Shown piece by piece: positions 34,862-46,978 of a stretch of DNA of 64,000 bases; within the stretch, counting starts at the first letter, position 1, and each line of letters starts with the position of its first letter. A program made the translations under genes and the position numbers. The notes under the pieces were generated by a model. That model saw nothing but the letters and a program-made list of their open reading frames with translations, made no database searches and was not told the origin of the DNA. Origin of the DNA: Spirodela intermedia (Eukaryota; Streptophyta; Magnoliopsida; Alismatales; Araceae); the NCBI GenBank assembly GCA_902729315.2, contig LR746274.1, positions 5,949,037 to 6,013,036 of the forward strand. The letters run 5' to 3'.

Positions 34862-37505
34862 GCAATCTTCATTCTTCTTCTGAATCCTCTAAAACTCATT
34901 TGAGATCAAGTTAAGATTATTTTCAACTTATTTCTATTAATTTTTACAATTGAATCTCGACATATTCATGTTATCAGCGTTCCATGAATAACAAGTATTT
35001 TTCTATTTTTGAATAGAAAATCAATGAGTTTAAGGCTACTTAATGATCATTTAATTGTTAAAATAATGTGGAGTAAATCACGTAAATGTAAAATTTATAA
35101 ACCAAAAAATACTAATTTTAGATATTTAAAATTATTTTTAAAAAAAGAAATTAATTATAATTTAATAAAAGTTTTAAAAATAGTGGTAATTTTCTAAGTC
35201 AATCACATGGATATAATATAATATCTAATAATATTTCAGATTTTTTCATGAAAAATATATTTTTATATAAATTTTAGACTAAGAAGTGAAAATAAAATAT
35301 ATTTAAAATTCGTGAAAAAGGAAATAAGGGTTGTGGACTTCAGGATGACGTTAGCATTTGACAAACATGAATCGGGAAAAAATAGAGTTCCATCTAGTGA
35401 TTCTTATATAAGTAATTACATATGATTTAATTGGTCAAATTAAGGTGTGTAAAAGCCAAAAGAATTGTAATTAAATGAAGAGTAGTTTGAAAATTTTAAA
35501 TCACATAAATTATCTCTAAATGAAGTAAAAATTTAGTTAAAAGTAGGAAAGATAGTTTCAGCCTCATGACAACAATCGTCAAAATTTTGTGTGTTTGAAA
35601 GAATTATCAAACAATGTCAATGGCCTCAAAGGCTCTCTTTAGACATGGACGACCTAGGCATTTGTGGGATCTCCTTTCGAAGTCTAAAACTTGATGGTGA
35701 AAGTTAAACTAATTAAAAAAATAATAAAACAAAGTTTGGACATCGTGATAATAATGTGTCAATAATGCACTAAAATCTTAAGCATTCGAGAGGATTATCA
35801 TGTAGTGTCTATGGCCTCGAAAACTTTTTTTAGACAAAGACAACATGAGTAATCTCTAGATCTTTTTATGAAGTTGAAAGATCAATGAAATGAGTCATCA
35901 ATTATCTCTGGTGGCTATCACTCAACGGAATAGAAAAACGACAACTTTGCAGCTCTTCGATGACTGTCACCCAACGAAGAGGAACTAGATGGAGGTGAGG
36001 CACATGTTAGGGAGCTTCCTCTTCAGGTTCACATAGCAAGAAGAGGCTCTTCATTACATCTGGTACATTCTCAAGAGGTGACGACTCATCTCTCAACAGA
36101 TTGTCCTCTTCCTGACAACGGCTTGTTTGTTGATCAATCAAAGATGATTTACTTGATGGATTTGTGATCCTTTTATCACAAATCATTTAGTAATTTTAAT
36201 AACAATGTTCTGTGAATTACATTGACAAGATTTTCATGGATGGTTAAGTAATTCTTGTGGCTTAATCCTTCACTAGCAATTTGTAGTAACATCACAATTT
36301 AATAAAAAAAAAATTGAGTTTTAGCTCTAGTAGGATTCAAACCTACGCTAGTCATTTGCCTGTATGAGAGAGATGGAAAAAAGTTCTTGAATACCCTTAT
36401 ATAGTGATGTCGTCATTATATCTTGTTGTTATAAATAAGGGATATTTTTGATATTAAAATCATCAAAAATATTCCAAAAAAGGTGTGACCCAAGTTTAGT
36501 CAAACATTAGTTATATGTCAAATTTTGAGATGAATATATAGTAATATGAGATTTCGAAATCAATGAGTCCTTTTCTCACATGTATTTGACAACTCCTTGT
36601 CTCACGTGCAGTTGGCCACTAGTGATATGGAAGGAGAGTGATGCACACATGCCCCTAATTGGTCACCCTTAGCCACTCGAGCCTCTGCTCACGACTTCAC
36701 CCATTGAGCTTCTGACCTGCTTGCAGGCCTAGTTGGCTGGTGGGTTCCCCCCCTTTTTCTATCTTTTTATTTTATTTTATTTTATTTCATTTATCTCAAA
36801 AATAAGATTATAAAATTTATATAAATTCACATAAAATCACATAATTAGCCAAAAAAATCATATTAATCAATTAAAAATTATTCTTCATAATTTAACATAA
36901 ATATGTTTATTCATCATGAGTTAAAGCTAAAACTATATTATTTATTAATTATTAACTCATGATAATAAAGACATCATGAAGACATTCACAACTGACCTCA
37001 TGTCAAGTGTGTGAATTCTCGAGCACACATTCATCCCAAAATAATGGTTATCATGAAAATGAGTTGATTGTATTTCTCTATTTCTTTGTTGTCATCTTAT
37101 TTCTCTCTCCCTCTCTTGTGAGACCTCTTCTTCTCTCTCTCTACTCACTCACTCACTCTCTCTCTTTGTCTCATGTGAGATTTCTCTCCATCTCCCTCTT
37201 TCTCTCTCTTTCACAAGAGATCTCCTCTCTCTTTCATGAGAGCTCTCTCTTCTCTCTCTCTTTTTCTCGTTTTCTCTACTCTCTTTTCTTTATTCTTCTC
37301 ACCTCACCCCTCTATTTTATTATTTATGTTAAATATTAATAAAATAAAATCACTCTAAATATAAATTAAATTAATTTTTCATGATAGATTAATCAATCTC
37401 CTCGTGTTCGGCTTAAGACTTACTTCTATACTAATATTTTATTAAGTCTTAATTATAAATAATATTAGATCATAGGCATTTAAATACAATGACAAGTGCA
37501 CATCA
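34862..37505 (+). mobile_element. LTR-B, 5'-truncated, with nested LTR-A
   Basis: 34,862-35,073 and 36,982-37,505 match the second half of LTR-B (from about 18,243 to its end CACATCA), including the CT-rich part at 37,085-37,290. It lies in exon 3 of the mL43 pseudogene. The first 1 kb of the LTR is absent; 34,747-34,861 to its left is unassigned. Confidence 0.8.
35074..36976 (-). mobile_element. LTR-A (variant 2), minus strand, nested in LTR-B
   Basis: About 1.9 kb, flanked by tggag (35,069-35,073) and tgaag (36,977-36,981). About 23 bp of the LTR end are missing at the left, and the terminus at right is altered (acatca). It has the extra segment of about 130 bp (36,361-36,490) seen in the copy at 26,134, which defines a subfamily. 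Confidence 0.82.
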
Positions 37506-38574
37506 CACAGCAAGGAGAACGATAGTGACCTAGCATCATCTTAGGAAAGAAAATTTCAATGCACCACTTGTCCACAATGGCACCATAAATGTCTCGAGAG
37601 GAGTTATTATCTTTATTACTAGCTTAATTTACATTTTGAAAAAGCTATAAGAGAGCCATGAGGTTGAGAGGAGAACATTGAACTGAAGAATGAAGATTTG
37701 ATTCTTTTATTTCTGATCATGTCCCCCCAACTTAGGTTGGTCACAAGGACTGCTGCTCGCTATCTGGAGTTTCACCCTCTTTTTTCACTTCTCCTTTCCC
37801 ACTACTCATTCCTCCGATCTCTCATCGCAGCAATCTTCCCTGACTTGAGCCACAGCCTAACCCACTCTCACTATTCTTGATGCTCACTACTATCTTCGTC
37901 AACCTTACCCCTGGTGTCAACCATCGACACCATCTGTCACTATCAATGCCACGTCCCCTGCTTCTGCATTCTATGGTTTTACCCCTTCTCACTGCCACTG
38001 CTTACCAATCCCACTCTTGAGCCATCCCATTTTCATCTTGTCATTATCCACTCTCTCTATACACCTTTCCACCTGTCACACAACAGCCATGGATTTACAA
38101 TCAATATATATCATCCCCCATATTCTATCTCACAAAAGTTTGGCTTGATATCCCAGCATGTCAGACTGTCTCCAGCACCTCTGTGAATGCCTTCACCAAA
38201 GAACCAGTTGATTACCCTGCAATATCGCCAGTGAATCTATGACCTTCCATGATATACTAAACTCTTTTACTTCTTCATTGTTTGTGCATTTAATATATCA
38301 TCTTGCTCCGTTGTTGCTTGAGAGATCATAGGTTAGCCAAATTAATCTTTATTTAGTTGATCATTAAACTGTGTAAAAGAAGATTTATTAACGTGCTAAA
38401 AATCAGGATATTCTATCAGCAGTTTTATCAAACAACTGGAATTCTACTCGTTTATCAATAACAGGTGTCTTATCTAGATATCTAAAGATCTAATCCATCC
38501 TGTTCTTTTAATATTTAATATATTTTCCACCATAGTTTATATTTATTATCCTTCACCCTCTCCATCCACATCAG
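37506..38574. other. unidentified insert in mL43 pseudogene
   Basis: About 1.07 kb of less AT-rich sequence with no match to LTR-A, LTR-B or the intact mL43 locus. Short open frames exist (37,698-37,880 and 37,914-38,186) with no recognisable protein family. It could be part of another, possibly Copia-type, element or captured host DNA. No target duplication was identified. Confidence 0.4.
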
Positions 38575-39651
38575 CTCTTCACGCAGACCACCTGATTGTT
38601 ATGATTCTGCACACACACCCCACCCCCAATGAGAAGAAAACCACGAGTCAACAACAGCCTCCCTCAAATACTTGTGGACCACGTTAATGGAGAGGGAATA
38701 GCTTATCTACTAATAATATACTCACTATAGAGTCCCATTAGGTGCGGATGCTGTCCACATGTCAGCTTGGTGACCACCTCCAGCTGTGGGTTCTTCTCCT
38801 TGAATGCTGGCAAGTGTGCTTCCATGAACTCCCTGCAGTATTATTAATGAGAAATCAGGTTAAGAAAAAAGATTATGCAGACCCAGGGAGGTTCGGGATT
38901 CAAGGTCAACCCTTTGGACAATTTTGTTCATAGAACGAAGTGAAAATCCAAGGATTCAGCAGTGCCCATCACCGTCATGTGGAGACAACCAAGAATAGTA
39001 AAAAAGCAGCGACAACATTCATCATCTTCATCACTATAATGATCAGTTCCAACCCAATCTCCAAAATTTCCATGACTTATAAATCTCAAAAAGAAGAAGA
39101 TATCAATAGATGCTTAGAATGGATTTAGAAACACTAGCATTGTGGTAGTGGTTAGGAGAGAGAAAGTGAGAGAATAAGAAGACTTAGAATCTCCACTCCT
39201 TCAATTCACCAAATAATCCCTGCAGGGAAAGCATATAAATGCCAATAAGAAGTTCTACATACTTTTCGGGCCTCAGCTGTTGGGGATTATTAATGTGTTG
39301 TGCCATAGATTCTCCTTTACTATTTTACTCTAAGAGGAGCTATTATTGAGAAATATTTTTATTCGCCTTATGCAATGATGCACTCAAAATGAGATTTAAG
39401 TTTCTTCTTCTTCCAAGTAAAACTCTATATGGTACTCCAACTCATATTATTAAAAATGATGTATTGATGGGCATCAAAACATTATGGACATTCAAAGGCT
39501 AAAATCTTGAACATAAGGAAATAATATTGCTATCTCATAAATATTTCATCACAAATGATGTTAATGATAAACCCATATCAATGATTAACCATTTTTTCAT
39601 GTCAAATGATCTAAAATTTTGAATTCCATTTCATTGTTCTTGTTATATTAT

Positions 39652-42600
39652 TAATAAGTCTTAATAATTATGAGTTAATAATTAGTTAATATTTTGTTTT
39701 ATGTATTAACCTATGATAAATAGATTTATATTTATCTTTAAAAAAATAAAAATCACATGAGTAATGTGAATTTATGGTTAATTATATAATTTGATATAAT
39801 TTTTATATTTGAATTTTCAAGTTAAAATAAAGATAAATAAATAAATATATCAAAATGGGGAGGACCCACTGGTTAACTAGCACTCGACAATCGACCCAAG
39901 GGAGTGTTGCACTCAAGTGGGTGGACCCAAACCAAGGGGTGTTGGGCTCAAGTAGCTCAAGGATCCCATGTAGAGCACTTGTGCATCACTCCACTACCAT
40001 GTCACTAGGGCCGAACTGGTGCATGGGACAAGATATTATGATCTCATCACATGTGTGTGCTTGGGGGCAGACCACCCATCTACTCCCCAAGTGGTCCTAG
40101 TCATTTTATTTATGAGAAAAGGGAATTGATGATTAAAGTTAGCCTAGACTTATATAGATCAACTCATCAAAACAATCGATGTTGGACTAAATCATTAGTT
40201 ATTCTCATCAGTGGAAATAATGTCAAAGATCTCCCTATGTAAAGAGAAGGTAATGTGTTCATTTGTTTACTACTTTAAGGGTATATTGCTAAATCATTTC
40301 AACCTCACTTATGTACCTAGGTGATCAGTGAAGAGTTGAATCTCATCGACACCAAAACTTATAACTTTATACTATTTTAACTTTGTAATCTTTCAATAAA
40401 GAGTCTATCAATGAAACAGCCACCAAAGACACTTGATTGTCAATAAAATCTTTGTCAATAGTAATCTAAGATCATCATTAGCAACTGAACAAGGATTCTA
40501 GATAGAAAAATTATGAATTCTTAAAAGAAAGAACCTCCAGTTGGTTGGCAAAGAAGATGCCATCAAGAATAGGACGATTCATCAAGATAGTTATCGTGAT
40601 CTATTTATAGTGTTCCAATTGTAATACCAACATCATCTTGTTGTGTATACATGAAGAAGAAGCTCCCTAATATGCGCTCTGATAAGTCTTCATTATCATG
40701 AGTTAATAATTAGTAAATAATATAGTTTTAGCCTTAACTCATGATAAATAGACTTATATTTGTGTTAAAGAATGATTTTTGGTTTTCAATTGATTAACGT
40801 GAATTTTTGGGTAATTATGTGATTTTATATGATTTTTACAGTCTTACTTTTAAGATAAATGAAGAATAAGAAATAAAAATAAAAATATTGCAAAAATAGG
40901 GGGACCCGCCGGCCAGCCGTGCCCGCAAGCGGGTCAGAAGCGCAGTCGGGGAGTAAGCACGAGCAGGGGCTCGAGCAGGGGCTCGAGCAGCTTAGCTTGG
41001 GGACCGACTGGCACGCGTACGCCACTCCCCCTTCCACATCACTAGTGGTTAGCCAGCTGTGGGGCAAGGAGTGGTCATACACGCGAGAGAATGGACTTTG
41101 CTCACAAAGCTAACATTACTATATATTCGCCTGAAAAATCGGCCTACAACCGATGTGGGACTAAATCCCCGTCACACCTTCCTCAGAAGAGGCAGCCGAC
41201 CGGCGCGGGTTCGAATCTTTCTAGAGTCAAAATTCATATATTTTTATTTGATTATCGCGACTTTCTTGCAGATCGCCGGTGAAGGATTAAGCAACGAGAA
41301 TCGCTGGATCATCGGCGAAAATCTCGTCAACGCGATTTGCAGAGCATTGCTACTAAAATTGCTGAACGATTCGCAATAAAAGGATCGCGAATCCATCGAG
41401 TAAATCATCTTCGATTGATCGACGAACAAGCCGTCGTCAAGAAGAAGACGATCCGCCGGGAGACCAGTCGCCACCTCCTAAGAGCGTACCAGATGCGATG
41501 AAGAGCCTCCTCTTGCTGCGCGGACCTGAGGATGAAGCTCCCTAACACGTGTCCCACCTCCATCCAGCTCCTCTCTGTCGGGTGACAGCCGCCGGAGAGC
41601 CGCAAAGTCGCCGTTTTTCTGCTCCGCTGAGTGACAGCCGCTGGAGACGATTCGACGACCCACTTCATTGATCTCTAGACTTCGCAAGAAGATCTAGAGA
41701 TTGCCCACGTCGTCTTTGTCCAAGGAGAGCCTTCGAGGCCGTGAACACTGCACGACGATCCTCCCGAACGCTCAGGATTCTGATGCATCGCCGACGCATC
41801 GCCGTCGCGACGCCGGAACTCTGTTTTCTTGCTTTCAATTTAATTTACGCTTCATTTAGTGATACTTTGTATCATTTTAATTTACCAAACTGTACCTCGT
41901 TAAATTACGATTCTTCCGGCTTTTACAGATCTTAATTTGATTAATTAAGTCGTCTGTAATCGCTTACGTAAGAATCGCCGGGCAGAACTCTGTTTCTGCC
42001 TGATTCGCGTTCGCCGGGCACTGACGTCATCTTGATGCCCGCACCCTTATTTCCTTTTTTTTCGTGAATTTTAAATATATTTCCTTTTTATTTCCTAGTA
42101 TAAAATTCGTAAGAAAATCATATTCATTGAGAAAAATTCTGAATAATTACCAGATATTATATTACATCCTTGTGATTGACCTGGAAAATTACCGCTATTT
42201 TTGGAATTTTTATTGAATTATAATTGATATATTTATTTAGAAATACTTCTAAATATCCAAAAATTCGTATTTTCTAGTTTTACAAATTTTATATTTGCGT
42301 GATTTAATATACAACGACTAAGTCACGTCACGCTCCACCTCCACGCAACTCAACTTCGTCAAGTGACAGTCGCTAAAGATTTGTCCTCATCAAGCTTTCA
42401 CCCTGCTAGATGACAACCATCAAAGGTGCTTCATCCACTCCTATCTTCACCCCCTAGACTTCACATGATAATTTTGAGAGTGCCCATGACCATGGAATCT
42501 AAAGAGAGCCTTTGAGGCCATTAACATCCCTTTGAAACTTTCTAAACTTACAAAATTCTAGTGATCCCCATCACAATGACAAAACTCTACTTTTTTATGT

Positions 42601-43044
42601 TTAAACTCATTTAATCTTTAAATTAATGATAGTTTACTTAAATTTAAGTTTTAAAACTCTTTTTTAGTCTATTATGATTAATTTGACGTTTATAGATTAT
42701 GATTTCATTAATCAAATCATCTACAATCATTTACACAATAATCACATGGTGGAATATATTTTCTCCTAAATCATCATTCTTTGGGTGCTGTTGTCTTTCT
42801 CTAATTTTAAAAATAATTTTCTTAAGAACTTTAAAAATCATATAAAATCATATTCTTCGAGAAAAACCTGAAATTTTATCTAATATTATTATAGATCTAT
42901 GTGATTGACTTATAAATTTATTAGTATTTTTAGACATCAAATCATAATTGATATATTTTTGTAAAAATAATTTGAAAATTGATATTTTATAGTTTTATAA
43001 ATTTTAAATTTATGTGATTTATTATACAACAAGAAGTCACATCA
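39652..43044 (+). mobile_element. LTR-A-related LTR (variant 3), old, interrupted
   Basis: Two parts, 39,652-40,679 and 42,331-43,044, in intron 1 of the mL43 pseudogene. Its ends are LTR-A-like: a degraded TAATAAGTC hairpin start and the tatacaac...cacatca end. The block 39,880-40,130 (gggcagaccacc, tgtgcatcactcca) is closer to LTR-B. It looks like a mosaic or an intermediate between the families and is more decayed than the LTR-A inside it. Confidence 0.75.
40680..42330 (+). mobile_element. solo LTR-A
   Basis: A 1651-bp complete LTR with a perfect target duplication cgctc (40,675-40,679 and 42,331-42,335), inserted in the variant 3 LTR. Little decayed. It carries an intact palindromic TGACGTCA at 42,022-42,029 and a GC-rich U3 with a short duplication (gcaggggctcga twice, about 40,963 and 40,977). 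Confidence 0.93.
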
Positions 43045-43243
43045 CACATTTAATCAATTAATAACATAAGAATATCCTTAGACATAATGTACAATCTTAG
43101 TTAGATGAGTAAGGAAAGTATAATAGAATACATAAGTAAATATGTAAATTTAGATTATCATGCTGAAATAAAGTAAAGTTAGTTGATGAACAAGATACAC
43201 TAGATAGGCACACAAAGATAAACATGATGCCTCAATTACTCTT

Positions 43244-44856
43244 TGATAAGTTTTCATTATCATGAGTTAACAATTAGTAAATAATATAGTTTTAGCCTTT
43301 ACTCATGATAAATAGACTTATATTTATGTTAAAGTGTGAAAAGTGGTTTTCAATTGATTAATATGAATTTTTGAGTAATTATGTGATTTTATATGAATTT
43401 ATATAATTTTTATAGTTTTACTTTTATGATAAATGAAGAAAAAGAAATAAAAATAAAAATAAGACAAAATACAGGGGACCCGTCGGCCAGCCAAGCCCAC
43501 AAGTGAGTCGGAAGTGTAGTTGGGGAGTAGCCGCGAATAGGGGCTCGAGTGGCTTGGACCAATAAGGGCACATGTGCGCCACTCTCCTTTCACGTCTTAG
43601 TGGCCAGTCAACTATGGGGCAAGGAGTGGTGTACACGAGAGAGAAGGGACTTACTTAGGAATGTAACATTACTATATATTCGCCTGAAAATTCAGTGCCC
43701 AACCAATGTGGGACTAAACCCACATCACCTTCCGAAAAAAGGGCGAGCAATCGGCATGGGTTTGAATCCTCTTAGAGCCAAAATTCATATTTTTTATCTA
43801 ATTATCTTGACTTTCCTACAAATCGCCGGTGAAGGATTAAGCAACCAGAATCACAGGATCATTAGCGAAAATCTCGTCAACACGATTCGTAGAGCATTGT
43901 TACTCAAATTGCTGAATGATTTGCGATATAAGGATCGTGAATCCATCGAGTAAAGCATCTTCGATTGATTGACAAACAAGCCATCGTCAGGAAAAGGACG
44001 ATCCGCCATGAGACGAGTCGCCACCTCCTGAGAGTGTATCAGATGCGATGAAGAGCCTCCTCTTGCTATGCAGATCTGAGGATGAAGCTCTTTGACACGC
44101 GCCCCACCTCTATTCAGCTCCTCTACGTCGAGTGATAGCCGCCGAAGAGCCGCAAAGTTGTCATTTTTTCACTCTGTCGGGTGACAGCCGCCAAAGACGA
44201 TTCAATGACCCATTTATTGATCTCTAGACTTCACAAAGAGATCTAAAGATTGTCCACATCACCCTTGTCCAAGGAGAGCCTTCAAAACCGTGGACACTAC
44301 ACGACTATCCTTCCAAACACTCAAGATTTTGGTGCATCGGTGACGCATCACCGCTGTGACACTAGAACTCTATTTTCCTACTTTCAACTTAATTTTCATT
44401 TCATTTAGTAATAATTTGTTGATTTAAAATTTACTAACATATACTTCACTTCATTATGATTCTTCTAACTTTTACAAATCTTAATTTGATCAATTAAATT
44501 GTCTGTAATCACTTGCGTAAGAATCATCAAGTAGAACTCTATTTTTACCCGATTCGTGTTTGCCAGGCGTAGACGTCATCCTAACGTCCACACCCTTATT
44601 TCCTTTTTCTATTAATTTTAAATATATTTCTTTTTTATTTCCTAGTATAAATTTATAGAAAATAGTATTCTTTACAAAAAATTTAAAATAATTACCAAAT
44701 ATTCTATTACATCCTTAGATCGATTTTTAAAAGTTTTATTGAATTATAATTGATATATTTGTTCAAAAATATTTCTAAATATCTAAAAATTCATATTTTC
44801 TAGCTTTATAAATTTTAGATTTACATTATTTAATATACAACGACTAATTCATGTCA
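43244..44856 (+). mobile_element. solo LTR-A in exon 1 of mL43 pseudogene
   Basis: A 1613-bp LTR from TGATAAG to TTCATGTCA. Flanks are ctctt (43,239-43,243) and ctccc (44,857-44,861). The intact gene reads ctccc at this place, so the left copy has mutated since insertion. More diverged than the copies at 29,752 and 40,680. Confidence 0.87.
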
Positions 44857-45095
44857 CTCCCCTCCTAATTGTAGTAGCTCACAACAAGCTTCTAAAGCTG
44901 CCAAACACCTTTGTGTACCATTCCCTAATAAGCAAAGAGAAATAAATTTCATGTCCCCTGATCAACAACAAAGAAGAAGATGATGGTGATGAAGATGAAG
45001 GGTTTGGGCTTGATCCCCATAGAATTGGGTGTTTAAATCCACCATCTAACATGCTGATGTGTAGAAAGAAAGCCCACACATCATGTAGTGTGCTA

Positions 45096-46624
45096 AATAG
45101 GAGAGGTTTATGTGTGGAATGTCCTTATAAAAACATAATTCTTAAAGTGTTAACGATATGATCTACTACTCAAGGCTTATTACTTCTTATTTAAATAGTT
45201 TTGTTTTGACACCACTTATTGGTTTTACTTAGGCATCACTATAGTCCAAGAAGGGGAGATAAATTGATTTTTTTTAGGAAACATTTAATATTAGATTAGA
45301 GTTAGTGAAAGCTTGAGAACAACTTGTCTTCTTTTACATGCTCAAGGATGTAGAACTTTAGTTTGAATTCCTTGAAGGTAGGTGGATGTAAAAACTCACT
45401 CTATAAATTTGTTCTTCTATTTTGTTCAGACCATATTGTGAGCTGAAGTATCCTTCTTATATCCCATGTATTGGACCATTCAATGGTTGCCTGCAATGAC
45501 TAGATATTAGTCCATTTTGGGTCACATCCATGCTTGAAATTCAAACTTCATAAAAATAATTTTTTATCTTATAAAAATCTCAACAAATTGAAATTTAAAA
45601 TTTGGATCTGTTGTTTATCACATCATGTTCATCTTTCAATTATATTTACAATGAGTACATCTACATTTATACACGTGACATTAGTTTGCATTCGAAAATA
45701 TTTTACTCATATAAGTATGAATACATATCATTTTGTCTTTAAGCAATTTTTTCTTGGTTAACTATCTAATTTAATGTGTAGTGATTCACACTTAGTGGGT
45801 AACATAAATTTATTAACTATAATTATTATATTACTTGTCCTCATAATCAAAATATTTAAATCTCAAAAAGCAAACATTTTGGGGGTTGGTTTCCTTGGCA
45901 TCAATTTGTTGGCCTAGATATTCAGAGGCTAGTTAAGTATTGTAGTAATGTGTGTTTTCTATATTTTTTATGTAGTGTTATGCTCCCAATAACCTTCTTA
46001 TCAAATAAGTCAACTCACTCCCAACTAAAAATATAAAATACAAACCTTAAAACAAATAAGCCCTTGAAGCTTAAACAACCATTCCACATATTACGATAGA
46101 ACATTAACTCATGCTGTCCTTGGAGCAAATATCAACCAAGAGGAGCAGATAAATGACATGGCAGGTAGAAAGGACATGAAAAACCTTAACCAATGCTCTC
46201 CTTCCCCACTAACTTTGACTCTTCAACCAGTGAGCTTCCCAATTTTCTCCCTTTCCTCCTGCTCTAATGACACGTTCTTCTAGCTAGTCTCTTGAATTTC
46301 CTATTGAGAATGTGTAGTGTAATCATCTGAGAGTCTAATTTCGAAGAAACCCTAGACTAAGTCAATCCTTCTTTAGTCAACCTGAATTGTCTTCCAAGAT
46401 AAATACATGGACTAATGTTCTATAATTTTGACATCATCGTGTGGTGTTACCTCCAAGGATTGGTCTCACCTTAGGTCCTATCAGAATCGAGGTCGTCTCA
46501 CACTGACTGCTAAACAGAAATGAGGTAGAAAATACCCAGAAGATGTTGTAGCAACCAGCAGAGGTTGTGGAGGCACATTGGGGGATGTTTTATTATGGGG
46601 AGGGGAGAGAGAAAGAAAGACAGA

Positions 46625-46655
<31 letters not shown>

Positions 46656-46978
46656 CCCACCCCCCATCGAATTTTTCAAAAACCCAGCAACTTATTTCGA
46701 ATATATTCTAAACATTTACAACCAATTAGAAAAAATCTTCAAATCATGAGCTCCGATCTTCGTATAGAACACTTTGTAAAATTAGCGGCTCAAAAAAGAA
46801 CAGCTGGAATCTGCTACAAATCCCGGCTAACAGGGGTAAACAATTTTGCCCCTCACCTGATCGATTGCAGACAACTGAACACGACCTGTAGAAAACATTT
46901 TGCAACATTATCAGGTTAAAAAAAAAGAGGTAGAATTTGCCACAGATGCGCCTCACCTGACTGCAGGCAACAAACCAT
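45096..46978. other. intergenic region and 3' UTR of DUF218 gene
   Basis: No gene is supported in 45,096-46,700. A GA microsatellite lies at about 46,628-46,654. The stretch 46,740-46,978 is probably the 3' UTR of the gene to the right and shows a diverged internal duplication (gatcgattgcagacaac near 46,859; ctgactgcaggcaac near 46,958). Confidence 0.5.

Larger units (their letters stand above)
34687..44921 (-). pseudogene. mitochondrial ribosomal protein mL43 pseudogene
   Basis: Pieces in minus-strand order: exon 1 at 44,857-44,921 (ATG kept; its tenth codon is a TAG where the intact gene has Gln) with its last bases across an LTR-A at 43,230-43,243; exon 2 at 38,726-38,832, still 107 bp and in frame but with substitutions in conserved positions; exon 3 start at 38,575-38,606, missing two bases at the splice junction; exon 3 remainder at about 34,687-34,741. 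The nonsense codon, frameshift and split exon make it non-functional. The acceptor before the ATG and both exon 2 splice sites are recognisable. Confidence 0.88.
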
